DNA from: Merdimonas faecis | Lineage (GTDB): Bacteria > Bacillota > Clostridia > Lachnospirales > Lachnospiraceae | DNA length: 64,000 bases | Assembly (NCBI RefSeq): GCF_001754075.1 | Contig: NZ_MIEH01000018.1 | Location: forward strand, 248,001 to 312,000 | Reading direction: 5' to 3' | Notes under the pieces: generated by a model | What the model saw: only the letters and a program-made list of their open reading frames with translations | What the model was told of the DNA's origin: nothing | Databases searched by the model: none | Program-made: the position numbers and the translations under genes | Part shown: positions 28,075 through 35,135 of the stretch, in pieces | How positions within the stretch are numbered: position 1 is the first letter of the stretch | Layout: the number at the start of each line of letters is the position of its first letter

Positions 28075-28683
28075 ATGACCTTTATAGAAAGAATGAGGAG
28101 TATGAATCAGGAAATTACAAAGATCCGCAGGAAATTAATGACTGAGCTTGACCGGGAGCGTTACGAGCATACGCTTGGCGTGATGTACACGGCGGCTTCT
28201 ATGGCTATGTGTCATGGGACTGACACGGAACAGGCACTTCTGGCCGGGCTTCTGCATGACTGTGCAAAGTGTATTCCCGGTGAGTCCAAGATTAAATTGT
28301 GTGAGAAATACCATCTGAATATTTCTGAGGTGGAGCGGGCGAACCCCAGTCTCCTGCACGCTAAGCTGGGAGCCTTTCTTGCGGCAAAGAAATACCATGT
28401 GGAGGATAAGGCCATTATCAATGCGATTGCAAGTCATACCACGGGAAGACCGCATATGAGCCTTCTGGAGAAGATCATTTATATTGCGGACTACATCGAG
28501 CCGGGACGGCCGGATCTGCCGAATATGGAAGAGGTGAGGCATCTGGCTTTCCGTGATATTGATAGATGTCTGTACCGGATTCTTGAGGACTCGCTGGTGT
28601 ATTTAAAAAGTCAGGGGAAACCAGTTGACCCTATGACGGAAAAAACGTATGATTACTATAAAATCAAACTGGAAAAACAATAG
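28075..28683 (+). CDS. yqeK: YqeK: HD-domain diadenosine tetraphosphate hydrolase
   Basis: A symmetrical Ap4A hydrolase of the HD superfamily that needs Fe(II) in characterised homologues. Metal ligands are visible in RYEHTLGV, the HD pair in GLLHDCAKC, and the histidines in ASHTTGRPHMS followed by YIADYIEPGR. The start is uncertain: GTG 28069 overlaps the nadD stop, ATG 28075 follows, and ATG 28093 or 28102 would still keep the whole domain. None has a strong ribosome-binding site, suggesting coupling to nadD. Confidence 0.92.
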   Translation: MTFIERMRSMNQEITKIRRKLMTELDRERYEHTLGVMYTAASMAMCHGTDTEQALLAGLLHDCAKCIPGESKIKLCEKYHLNISEVERANPSLLHAKLGAFLAAKKYHVEDKAIINAIASHTTGRPHMSLLEKIIYIADYIEPGRPDLPNMEEVRHLAFRDIDRCLYRILEDSLVYLKSQGKPVDPMTEKTYDYYKIKLEKQ

Positions 28684-28710
28684 AAAAGAAAACAAACAGG
28701 GAGGTATTGC

Positions 28711-29064
28711 ATGGAGCAGTCAAAGATGATGCTGAAGCTGATCTATCAGGCGCTGGAGGATAAAAAGGGAGAAGACATCGTGATGATCGACATCTCCCAG
28801 GTGTCTGTGCTGGCAGATTACTTTGTGATCTGCAGTGCCGGCAATGACAGTCAGATTCAGGCGCTGGTAGATAATGTGGATGAAAAGATGCATGAAAACG
28901 GGTATCAGATCCGTCAGCAGGAAGGCCGTAATTCCGGGACCTGGGTACTTCTGGACTATGGCGATGTGATCGTGCATATTTTTGAACGTGAGAACAGAAG
29001 CTTTTATAATCTGGAACGGATCTGGAATGACGGCAGGCGGATTCTTCCGGAAGAGTTATCTTAA
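28711..29064 (+). CDS. rsfS: Ribosomal silencing factor RsfS
   Basis: Binds ribosomal protein L14 and blocks joining of the subunits when nutrients run out. At 117 residues it is the usual size, with the conserved DYFVICSAGNDSQIQALVD and WVLLDYGDVIVHIF blocks. GGGAGG precedes the ATG. It follows yqeK by 27 bases, in line with the common nadD-yqeK-rsfS order. Confidence 0.96.
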   Translation: MEQSKMMLKLIYQALEDKKGEDIVMIDISQVSVLADYFVICSAGNDSQIQALVDNVDEKMHENGYQIRQQEGRNSGTWVLLDYGDVIVHIFERENRSFYNLERIWNDGRRILPEELS

Positions 29065-29084
29065 CAAAGAGTCGTGGAGAAAAG

Positions 29085-29876
29085 ATGAAGAAGATGATAG
29101 CAGCTGCCCTGACGGTTCTGCTGCTGTACGGCTTGTACAGGTTTTCTTTGCCTTCGCTGACAGAAGAACAGGCCGGCTTTACAGAGAAGATTAGTCAGGA
29201 GGAGAAGGAAAAGAAGGATGACAGGACTGCCGCTTTGCAGGAGAAAGGGTTTCCGCAGAGTGTTGCAGAAAGACTGGACGAGGATACCGTCAATCAGATA
29301 TATGAGAAAATGGAGACGGATCAGACAGAAAGCATGGCTGTCTGCCGTGGCTCCTATTTTGTAGAATTTCCATCAGCTTTTACTGGCACGGTACAGATAG
29401 AAGAAACAAAGACTCCGTCTTCACAGCTGGAGATATCGGCTGATGCCTTAAGCTATATTTCCTCTGCAGGAGAGATCACCGGCTGTGATGTCAGTATTGT
29501 CTATGAATGGCTGAGTAAGCCTGGAAATCAGAACGAAGATATGATGGCGATAGGCTGGGAGCCGGGGCTTCTTACTTATTCAGGCTATATGAGGAGTTCC
29601 CAAAAGGTGGAAAATCTAAACTCAGGAAAGGAAGTCTATTATGGCTTCAGCTCGGAAGCGTCCCTTGCAGGTACAGGGAAGATCGGCTGGTATATCAATC
29701 TTCAAAGCCCGGATATCACTCCGAAGATGCAGGATCATCCGGGAGGCAGTGCATATATATCTTTTATACCGGCAAAGCCGCTGGAGGCTCCGTTTGAGAG
29801 TAAGGCAGATATACAGCTGGTATATTCCCATAGTGGGAGAGAAGCGGTAATGGCGCTTCCTCTGGCCGGAGAATAG
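29085..29876 (+). CDS. Secreted or membrane-anchored protein, unknown
   Basis: 263 residues, not recognised. A basic start and hydrophobic stretch (KKMIAAALTVLLLYGLYRF, residues 2-20) form an uncleaved anchor or signal peptide. A Lys/Glu-rich, probably helical section follows (about 28-80), then a beta-rich domain with many Ser, Gly and aromatic residues (about 85-260). It lies 20 bases after rsfS and is probably the last gene of that operon. It is just upstream of the toxin-antitoxin island. No enzyme motif is visible. Confidence 0.75.
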   Translation: MKKMIAAALTVLLLYGLYRFSLPSLTEEQAGFTEKISQEEKEKKDDRTAALQEKGFPQSVAERLDEDTVNQIYEKMETDQTESMAVCRGSYFVEFPSAFTGTVQIEETKTPSSQLEISADALSYISSAGEITGCDVSIVYEWLSKPGNQNEDMMAIGWEPGLLTYSGYMRSSQKVENLNSGKEVYYGFSSEASLAGTGKIGWYINLQSPDITPKMQDHPGGSAYISFIPAKPLEAPFESKADIQLVYSHSGREAVMALPLAGE

Positions 29877-29889
29877 TAAATATAATTAA

Positions 29890-29937
29890 GGGGCTGTTGC
29901 AAAATAGATGAGTAATCATCTATGGAGCAATAGCTCC
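29890..29937 (+). repeat. Insertion-sequence-like left end of the AbiE island
   Basis: GGGGCTGTTGCAAAAT (29890-29905) is followed by two small hairpins, AGATGA-GTAA-TCATCT and GGAGC-AATA-GCTCC. The GGCTGTTGCAAA core is like the ends of several transposon families. A related arrangement in inverted orientation is present at 31666-31715. No transposase lies between. Confidence 0.5.
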
Positions 29938-29953
29938 GTTTTTGTGCCTAAAA

Positions 29954-29979
29954 GCTGTTTTTATATGAGGATATTCAAA
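29954..29979 (+). repeat. Direct repeat, left copy
   Basis: A 26-base segment identical at 21 positions to 31542-31567, in the same orientation. Both end in GGATATTCAAA. The two copies flank the abiE genes. Confidence 0.5.
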
Positions 29980-29997
29980 TTTGTTTAAATAAAATAC

Positions 29998-30041
29998 TTT
30001 ACTTTCATGCTACGTTTTAATATAATATGTAGCATGAAAGT
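29998..30041 (+). promoter_or_regulatory. abiE promoter inside a 13-bp inverted repeat operator
   Basis: TTTACT (29998-30003), a 17-base spacer and TATAAT (30021-30026) form the promoter. The perfect inverted repeat ACTTTCATGCTAC (30001-30013) and GTAGCATGAAAGT (30029-30041) encloses the -10 box. AbiEi antitoxins are known to repress their own operon by binding inverted repeats at the promoter, so this is very probably the operator. Confidence 0.85.
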
Positions 30042-30052
30042 CAGGTGGCAAA

Positions 30053-30646
30053 ATGCAAAAATCAGAATTGATAGAAAAAATTTTAGAGGAAAATAATGGA
30101 ATTTTACGGTTAGAAGATGCCTTGCTTGCAGGAATTTCCAAAACATATGCGCTTGATTTTATTAAAAAAAGTAATTATGAGCAGGTGGCAAGGGGGATTT
30201 ATTTGTCTCCCGACGCATGGGAAGACGGTATGTATATCCTTCAGATGAGATATAAAGGAGCAGTTTTTTCCCATGAAACAGCGTTATATCTTTTGGAAAT
30301 GGCAGATCGGGAACCAATCCAATATACGGTTACGATGAAAAGGGGGTATAATCCTGCAAATCTTACAAGGCAGGGAGTAAAAGTCTATACGGTAAAGAAA
30401 GAATGGTATTCTTTGGGAATGACGCAGGCACGCACCCCGATGGGGCATATGGTACGCATCTATGATGCGGAAAGGACATTATGCGACGTGTTCCGGGGAA
30501 ACAGCCAGATTGAAGTGCAGGACAGGCAGAACGCTATCAGGGAGTATGCTGCAAAAGGGAAAAAGGATATTCCCCGGCTGATGGAATATGCAAAAATTTT
30601 TAAGGTTGAAAAAATTATAAAACAATATTTGGAGGTGCTATTATAA
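30053..30646 (+). CDS. abiEi: Type IV antitoxin AbiEi
   Basis: The antitoxin and autorepressor of an AbiE system. The N-terminal about 60 residues form a winged helix-turn-helix typical of AbiEi (LIEKILEENNGILRLEDALL, then YEQVARGIYLSP). The C-terminal antitoxin domain begins near HETALYLLEMADREP and contains YDAERTLCDVFR. It has 197 residues. AGGTGG precedes the ATG. The base composition is clearly more AT-rich than the flanking core genes. Its stop overlaps the toxin start (TAATG). In studied systems the antitoxin does not bind the toxin but counters its effect. Confidence 0.93.
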   Translation: MQKSELIEKILEENNGILRLEDALLAGISKTYALDFIKKSNYEQVARGIYLSPDAWEDGMYILQMRYKGAVFSHETALYLLEMADREPIQYTVTMKRGYNPANLTRQGVKVYTVKKEWYSLGMTQARTPMGHMVRIYDAERTLCDVFRGNSQIEVQDRQNAIREYAAKGKKDIPRLMEYAKIFKVEKIIKQYLEVLL

Positions 30647-31491
30647 TGATCCACACATCAAGACAGTTAAAAGCATTGGTGCGGAACCGATCTGACGGGA
30701 ATAGTGCAAAAGCGCAGACAATTATCAGGAATTATATTATGGAAAGGCTACTTGAGCGCATTTCTCTGTCAAAGTACCGGGAGCGGTTCATTTTAAAGGG
30801 CGGAATGCTGGTATCTGCTCTGGTTGGTTTGGAAAACAGGGCAACGATGGATATAGATACGACTATAAAAAATCTTCCGCTGTCAGTGGATAATGTAACG
30901 GACATTCTGACAGAAATTATGAATATTGAAGTAGATGATGGGGTTATCTTTATGATAAAAAGGGTGTCAGAAATTATGGATGAGGCTGAATATCCGGGTG
31001 TTCGGGCAATGTTGGAGGCACAGCTTGATACAATGAGGACGCCTTTAAAAATAGATATTTCTACCGGGGACGTAATAACACCGGGAGAGATACGGTTTGA
31101 ATACAAGCTGATGTTTGAAGACCGGACGATTCCCATTTATGCCTATAATATTGAAACTGTATTAGCAGAAAAACTGGAAACCGTTATTTCAAGAGGGACG
31201 GCAAATACAAGGCTAAGGGATTTTTATGATTTGTATATCTTACAGCAGGAAAAAAGTGTGTCCGTGGATATGCTGAAGTTGAAAATGGCTCTGGAGGCAA
31301 CAGGCAGGAAAAGAGAATCATTTGAAGTTATGGAACGTGGAGCCTCTATATTAGAACAGATTTGCAATGACATAGATATGAAAAAACTGTGGATAAATTA
31401 CCAGAAAAAATTCGATTATGCAAAAGGTTATACATGGGCTGAAGTCATGGAATCTATACAAAATTTATATGATACTATAAAAATAGGATAA
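30646..31491 (+). CDS. abiEii: Type IV toxin AbiEii nucleotidyltransferase
   Basis: The toxin of the AbiE pair, a nucleotidyltransferase-like protein of 281 residues; homologues stop growth, and some block phage by abortive infection. The catalytic motif appears as FILKGGMLVSALVGLENRAT followed by MDIDTT, the GG...DxD pattern of the family. Later blocks DISTGDVITPG, ETVLAEKLETVISRG and RLRDFYDLYIL are typical of AbiEii. Start and antitoxin stop overlap, so translation is coupled. AT-rich composition suggests transfer. Confidence 0.93.
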   Translation: MIHTSRQLKALVRNRSDGNSAKAQTIIRNYIMERLLERISLSKYRERFILKGGMLVSALVGLENRATMDIDTTIKNLPLSVDNVTDILTEIMNIEVDDGVIFMIKRVSEIMDEAEYPGVRAMLEAQLDTMRTPLKIDISTGDVITPGEIRFEYKLMFEDRTIPIYAYNIETVLAEKLETVISRGTANTRLRDFYDLYILQQEKSVSVDMLKLKMALEATGRKRESFEVMERGASILEQICNDIDMKKLWINYQKKFDYAKGYTWAEVMESIQNLYDTIKIG

Positions 31492-31541
31492 AGCAGTAGA
31501 GTTTTATATAGCCGATTGGTTTTCAAAAATGAGAATCAGTC

Positions 31542-31567
31542 GCTATTTTTATGCCTGGATATTCAAA
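31542..31567 (+). repeat. Direct repeat, right copy
   Basis: The partner of 29954-29979 (21 of 26 identical). It lies between the toxin gene and the hairpin at 31607. Confidence 0.5.
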
Positions 31568-31606
31568 AAATGCCGCAGGAAATCCGAGAGGTTTTATTAA
31601 AGTACG

Positions 31607-31658
31607 GCAAAAATCCGACGTTCTACTCTGAAAGCAGAGAAGACGCCGGATTTTTTGC
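31607..31658. terminator. Strong bidirectional hairpin after abiEii
   Basis: GCAAAAATCCG (31607-31617) pairs with CGGATTTTTTGC (31647-31658), with an inner CTCTG-AAAG-CAGAG stem. Runs of A and T flank it on both sides, so it can end the abiE transcript and the lexA transcript coming from the other side. Confidence 0.8.
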
Positions 31659-31665
31659 TGTAACG

Positions 31666-31715
31666 GGCGGAAGTGCCGCTCAATCATCCATTATTGATGA
31701 TTTTGCGACACTCCC
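31666..31715 (-). repeat. Insertion-sequence-like right end of the AbiE island
   Basis: Read on the minus strand from 31715, GGGAGTGTCGCAAAAT matches the left end at 13 of 16 bases and is again followed by two hairpins (ATCATC / GATGAT and GCGG / CCGC). It ends 38 bases from the lexA stop. A frame of 91 codons crosses this area on the plus strand but lacks a ribosome-binding site and is taken as chance. Confidence 0.5.
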
Positions 31716-31753
31716 TTTGTATATCACTTATTGTTCTATTTATTACTTAGGAT

Positions 31754-32368
31754 TTACAAGAAACGGAAAACTCCGATCACTTTTCCCATAATCTGAACAT
31801 CTCTGACGATAATAGGTTCCAGAGCGTCATTTTCCGGCTGCAGTCGGATTACGCCTTCCTCGCGGTAAAAGGTCTTTACGGTAGCGCCATCTTCGATCAG
31901 GGCAACGACCATATCTCCGTTGTGGGCGGTCTGCATTTGCTCAACTAACACATAATCTCCGTCGAAGATCCCGGCATTGATCATACTTTCTCCCCGCACC
32001 TTCAGCATAAAGGTCTGATTATTTGGCATAAATTCCATTGGAATAGGGAAGTAGTTCTCGACATTCTGTTCAGCGAGAATCGGTTCTCCGGCGGCTACCC
32101 GTCCGACGATCGGCACATTGACCATCTCGCGGCGCGTGAAATTAAATGACTCGTCTAAAATCTCGATTGCACGTGGCTTTGTAGGATCCCGGCGGATATA
32201 GCCGTTTTTCTCCAGCGTCTCAAGATGAGAGTGGACGGAAGAAGTAGATTTTAAGTGAACAGCCTCGCAGATGTCACGGACTGAAGGCGGGAAACCGCGC
32301 TCCAGAATCTGTGATTTGATATATTCTAAAATCTCCAGCTGCTTTGCGCTGATTTTTCCCTGTGACAT
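31754..32368 (-). CDS. lexA: SOS repressor LexA
   Basis: Represses DNA-damage genes and cleaves itself when stimulated by RecA-DNA filaments. A winged helix-turn-helix occupies about residues 1-68. The cleavage site is A93-G94 in GRVAAGEP, and the Ser-Lys dyad is S128 (RGESMIN) and K165 (ATVKTF). It has 204 residues. GGAGG seven bases upstream makes ATG 32368 the start; the frame continues to 32416, ahead of that site. It is divergent from the yneA-like gene, and the shared region carries several LexA boxes, so it is autoregulated. Confidence 0.97.
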   Translation of the reverse strand: MSQGKISAKQLEILEYIKSQILERGFPPSVRDICEAVHLKSTSSVHSHLETLEKNGYIRRDPTKPRAIEILDESFNFTRREMVNVPIVGRVAAGEPILAEQNVENYFPIPMEFMPNNQTFMLKVRGESMINAGIFDGDYVLVEQMQTAHNGDMVVALIEDGATVKTFYREEGVIRLQPENDALEPIIVRDVQIMGKVIGVFRFL

Positions 32369-32457
32369 AGGCGTACCTCCAAAAGATCTAAATGTATTGT
32401 CAATATTTTTATTCAAATACCTTATGATTCATTCTAACATAGCAGAACACAAAAAGC

Positions 32458-32484
32458 AAACAAATGTTTCCAGAAAATATGTTC
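32458..32484 (-). promoter_or_regulatory. LexA boxes on the lexA side
   Basis: Two matches to the Firmicute box GAAC-N4-GTTC: 32458-32469 (two mismatches) and 32473-32484 (one mismatch). They lie over or beside a candidate lexA -35 region on the minus strand (TTGCTT, 17 bases, TAGAAT). Confidence 0.6.
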
Positions 32485-32504
32485 GATTTTTTGCTTGAAA
32501 AGTA

Positions 32505-32560
32505 TTGACAAACATTTGTTCGGAATATATAATAATCACATAACGAAAGAACATTCGTTC
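32505..32560 (+). promoter_or_regulatory. Consensus yneA promoter with embedded LexA boxes
   Basis: A perfect TTGACA (32505-32510) and perfect TATAAT (32528-32533) with a 17-base spacer. The spacer holds a LexA box with one mismatch (32510-32521), and a perfect GAACATTCGTTC box follows at 32549-32560, just after the expected start. A very strong promoter held shut by LexA. Confidence 0.88.
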
Positions 32561-32610
32561 GAGGGAGTAAAGAGAGAGTAATAAGTAATTAATATTGGAG
32601 GGAAGAGAAT

Positions 32611-32961
32611 ATGAATACAAGAAGATTATACCATTCATCTAAGAGAAGAAGAGAAGTTTACCTGAAAAAGATGTCTTTTTTAGCTGCTACTTTTGTTCTC
32701 GTTTTGTGTTTCAGCATTATAGCAGGCAGCCGTCTGGCGGATGCTCATGATGATTCTCAGAGCTCCACGGATGTACAAAAATATTTTAAGAGTATTGAGA
32801 TTCAGTCCGGCGATACCCTGTGGGATATTGCCTCAGAATATACAAATGGCGATCAGCAGTCAATCCGCGGTTATGTCGGAGAATTGATGAAGATTAATAA
32901 CCTTGCTACTGACCAGATCCAGGAGGGACAGCATCTTACGGTTGTCTACTACGGAAACTAA
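32611..32961 (+). CDS. yneA: YneA-like SOS cell-division suppressor (LysM domain)
   Basis: A 116-residue protein with a basic N terminus, one membrane span at about 23-42 (LAATFVLVLCFSIIAGS) and a C-terminal LysM domain (EIQSGDTLWDIASEYT ... INNLATDQIQEGQHLTVVY). Bacillus YneA has the same layout, lies next to lexA, and delays septation during DNA repair. Here it is divergent from lexA and behind a consensus promoter with LexA boxes. GGAGG precedes the ATG. Function is inferred from layout and regulation, since YneA sequences diverge. Confidence 0.87.
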   Translation: MNTRRLYHSSKRRREVYLKKMSFLAATFVLVLCFSIIAGSRLADAHDDSQSSTDVQKYFKSIEIQSGDTLWDIASEYTNGDQQSIRGYVGELMKINNLATDQIQEGQHLTVVYYGN

Positions 32962-33041
32962 GAGTCTACCTGCTGTAGTTATATGCAGTTTAGAATGAAT
33001 ACCAGAGACAAAAAGGCAGGCCGTACAATTTATTCTTTTTG

Positions 33042-33077
33042 ATATATAAGATAGTTACTTCATTTTATCTTATATAT
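33042..33077. repeat. 12-bp AT-rich inverted repeat upstream of the recombinase
   Basis: ATATATAAGATA and TATCTTATATAT are separated by 12 bases, in the 345-base gap between yneA and the recombinase gene. The rest of the gap holds no credible gene. It could be a binding site or a weak terminator. Confidence 0.45.
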
Positions 33078-33201
33078 ATTATACTCACCCACAGCAGTGT
33101 CCGAAAGCAGCAGCTTCCGGGCATTTGCTTTTTATGGAAGTTTTGTGTCTCTAGTTTGCGAATGCAATCTATACGTCAAATACCGATTTTTCCAAAAGAT
33201 A

Positions 33202-33230
33202 TAGACAAGAATGAGCGATTATGCTATAAT
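33202..33230 (+). promoter_or_regulatory. Promoter of the tyrosine recombinase gene
   Basis: TAGACA (33202-33207), a 17-base spacer and a perfect TATAAT (33225-33230). Confidence 0.72.
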
Positions 33231-33305
33231 ATACCAGATTTTAAGGGGATTTGCCAGATTTACGAATGGCCGTACGGACTTTTTTATTATAAAGGGGATG
33301 GATTT

Positions 33306-34364
33306 ATGACTGAGACCAGGACTTATCATGAACAGATACGGATTGACCAGACACTGCGGCTCCGGGAGGTTTTAAAGACACTGCCTCCATTTGCCAAAGA
33401 TTTTTTCCGTGCTATTGAACCCCGGTCCTCTGCAAAAACACGGATGAATTACGCTTATGACATTCGAGTGTTCTTTCATTTCTTAATGGAAAATAATCCT
33501 GTTTACAAAAAATACACCATGGACCAATTTACCGTGACGGACCTGGAACGTCTGGAACCGGTTGACATCGAGGAATATATGGAATATCTGAAGGTTTATA
33601 AGCGTGACGATGAAATGATCACTAATGGCGAAAAAGGTCTGGCCCGCAAGATGTCTGCCCTTCGAAGCTTCTACAATTACTATTTTAAGCATCAGATCAT
33701 CTCGAAGAATCCGGTTTTACTGGTGGATATGCCCAAAATGCATGAAAAGGCTATTGTGAGGCTTGATGCAGATGAAGTTGCAATGCTTTTAGACTACGTG
33801 GAATCCGCAGGCAGCAAGCTGACCGGACAGGCGCTTGTCTATTACCGTAAGACAAAGGACCGGGATCTGGCTATCCTTACGCTGCTTTTGGGCACCGGAA
33901 TCCGTGTCTCAGAATGTGTGGGACTGGATCTGAACGATGTGGATTTTAAAAACAATGGAATTACTGTTACACGGAAAGGCGGCAATCAGATGGTCGTTTA
34001 TTTTGGCGACGAGGTGGCGTCGGCACTTAAGAATTATATCAATGGTGACAGGAAAGCTATGACACCTCTTCCGGGCCATGAAAACGCACTCTTCCTTTCT
34101 ACTCAGAGAAAGCGCATGGGGGTACAGGCTGTAGAAAATATGGTCAGGAAATATGCAAAGCAGGTGACGCCTTATAAAAAGATCACGCCTCATAAGCTCC
34201 GCAGTACTTACGGAACATCCTTATATAAGGAGACCGGTGATATTTACCTGGTGGCGGATGTGCTGGGTCATAAGGATGTCAATACCACGAAAAAACACTA
34301 TGCGGCCATCGATGAAGACCGGAGGCGTCAGGCTGCATCTGCTGTAAAGCTCCGGGAAAGCTGA
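33306..34364 (+). CDS. Tyrosine recombinase, Xer-like
   Basis: A 352-residue site-specific recombinase. The N-terminal SAM-like core-binding domain spans about 25-135, and the catalytic domain follows. All active-site residues are visible: R200 (GTGIRVSE), K224 (TRKGG), H296 and R299 (HKLRS), H322 (LGHKD) and nucleophile Y332 (KHYAAI). Length and the N-terminal extension resemble XerS or other single Xer proteins rather than phage integrases. The start is ATG 33306 behind AAGGGG; a frame from 33039 covers the promoter and is rejected. It stands alone with no excisionase. Chromosome-dimer resolution is a reasonable guess. Confidence 0.88.
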   Translation: MTETRTYHEQIRIDQTLRLREVLKTLPPFAKDFFRAIEPRSSAKTRMNYAYDIRVFFHFLMENNPVYKKYTMDQFTVTDLERLEPVDIEEYMEYLKVYKRDDEMITNGEKGLARKMSALRSFYNYYFKHQIISKNPVLLVDMPKMHEKAIVRLDADEVAMLLDYVESAGSKLTGQALVYYRKTKDRDLAILTLLLGTGIRVSECVGLDLNDVDFKNNGITVTRKGGNQMVVYFGDEVASALKNYINGDRKAMTPLPGHENALFLSTQRKRMGVQAVENMVRKYAKQVTPYKKITPHKLRSTYGTSLYKETGDIYLVADVLGHKDVNTTKKHYAAIDEDRRRQAASAVKLRES

Positions 34365-34380
34365 AAGGATTTATACGAAT

Positions 34381-35115
34381 ATGAAATTACAACAATTACT
34401 GAGTTATACAAGAAAAGCTGTAGATGAATATCAGATGATACAGGAAGGGGATCATATTGCAGTCGGGATTTCCGGCGGAAAAGACAGCCTGACTCTTCTC
34501 TATGCCCTTCATGGTCTCCAGAGATTTTACCCGCAGAGGTTTGAACTAAGTGCGGTTACAGTAGACCTGGGCTATGAGGAATGTGATTTTACTGCAGTGA
34601 CAGAGCTTTGTCAGGAACTGGGAGTTCCCTATCATATTGTAAAAACGGATATTGCACACATTCTATTTGATGAAAGAAAGGAACCAAATCCCTGCTCCCT
34701 ATGTGCCAAGATGCGTAAGGGCGCATTGAATCAGGAAGTGAAGAAAATGGGCTGCAATAAGGTGGCTTATGCCCATCACAAGGATGATATTGTAGAAACC
34801 ATGCTGCTCTCCCTCTTTTTTGAGGGACGCTTCTATTCCTTTTCTCCGAAGTCCTATCTGGATCGAATGGAGCTTACGGTGATCCGGCCAATGATGTTTG
34901 TGGATGAGGCAGATGTGATTGGTTTTCAGCATAAATATGAGCTCCCGGTGGTCAGGAGCCGCTGCCCGATCGACGGGTTTACCAAGCGTCAGTATGCGAA
35001 GGATCTGATCAGGGAATTAAACAGGGATAATCCCGGGGTGAAACAGAGAATGTTTACGGCCATCCTGAATGGTAATATCCAGGGATGGCCGCCAAGAGTT
35101 CCTCATGTCAGATGA
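34381..35115 (+). CDS. ttcA: TtcA-family tRNA 2-thiolation enzyme
   Basis: A PP-loop ATPase of 244 residues that adenylates and thiolates tRNA, C32 in TtcA. The PP-loop SGGKDS is at 31-36. Cysteines C105 and C108 (PCSLC) and C195 (SRCPIDG) fit the iron-sulfur cluster ligands of TtcA. It follows the recombinase by 16 bases and may be co-transcribed. Related Firmicute proteins are often annotated only as ATP-binding, so the exact base is inferred. It converges on the cytidylate-kinase-like gene with no clear terminator in the 20-base gap. Confidence 0.87.
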   Translation: MKLQQLLSYTRKAVDEYQMIQEGDHIAVGISGGKDSLTLLYALHGLQRFYPQRFELSAVTVDLGYEECDFTAVTELCQELGVPYHIVKTDIAHILFDERKEPNPCSLCAKMRKGALNQEVKKMGCNKVAYAHHKDDIVETMLLSLFFEGRFYSFSPKSYLDRMELTVIRPMMFVDEADVIGFQHKYELPVVRSRCPIDGFTKRQYAKDLIRELNRDNPGVKQRMFTAILNGNIQGWPPRVPHVR

Positions 35116-35135
35116 TTCTATTTATTTATATTTTC

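Noticed and set aside
31516-31791. A 91-codon plus-strand frame after abiEii
   Set aside because: It begins at TTG without a ribosome-binding site, crosses a strong hairpin and the insertion-sequence-like end, and runs into the lexA 3' end. Treated as chance coding in remnant DNA.
33039-33305. N-terminal extension of the tyrosine recombinase
   Set aside because: It spans the promoter (33202-33230), and the ATG at 33306 has a good ribosome-binding site.
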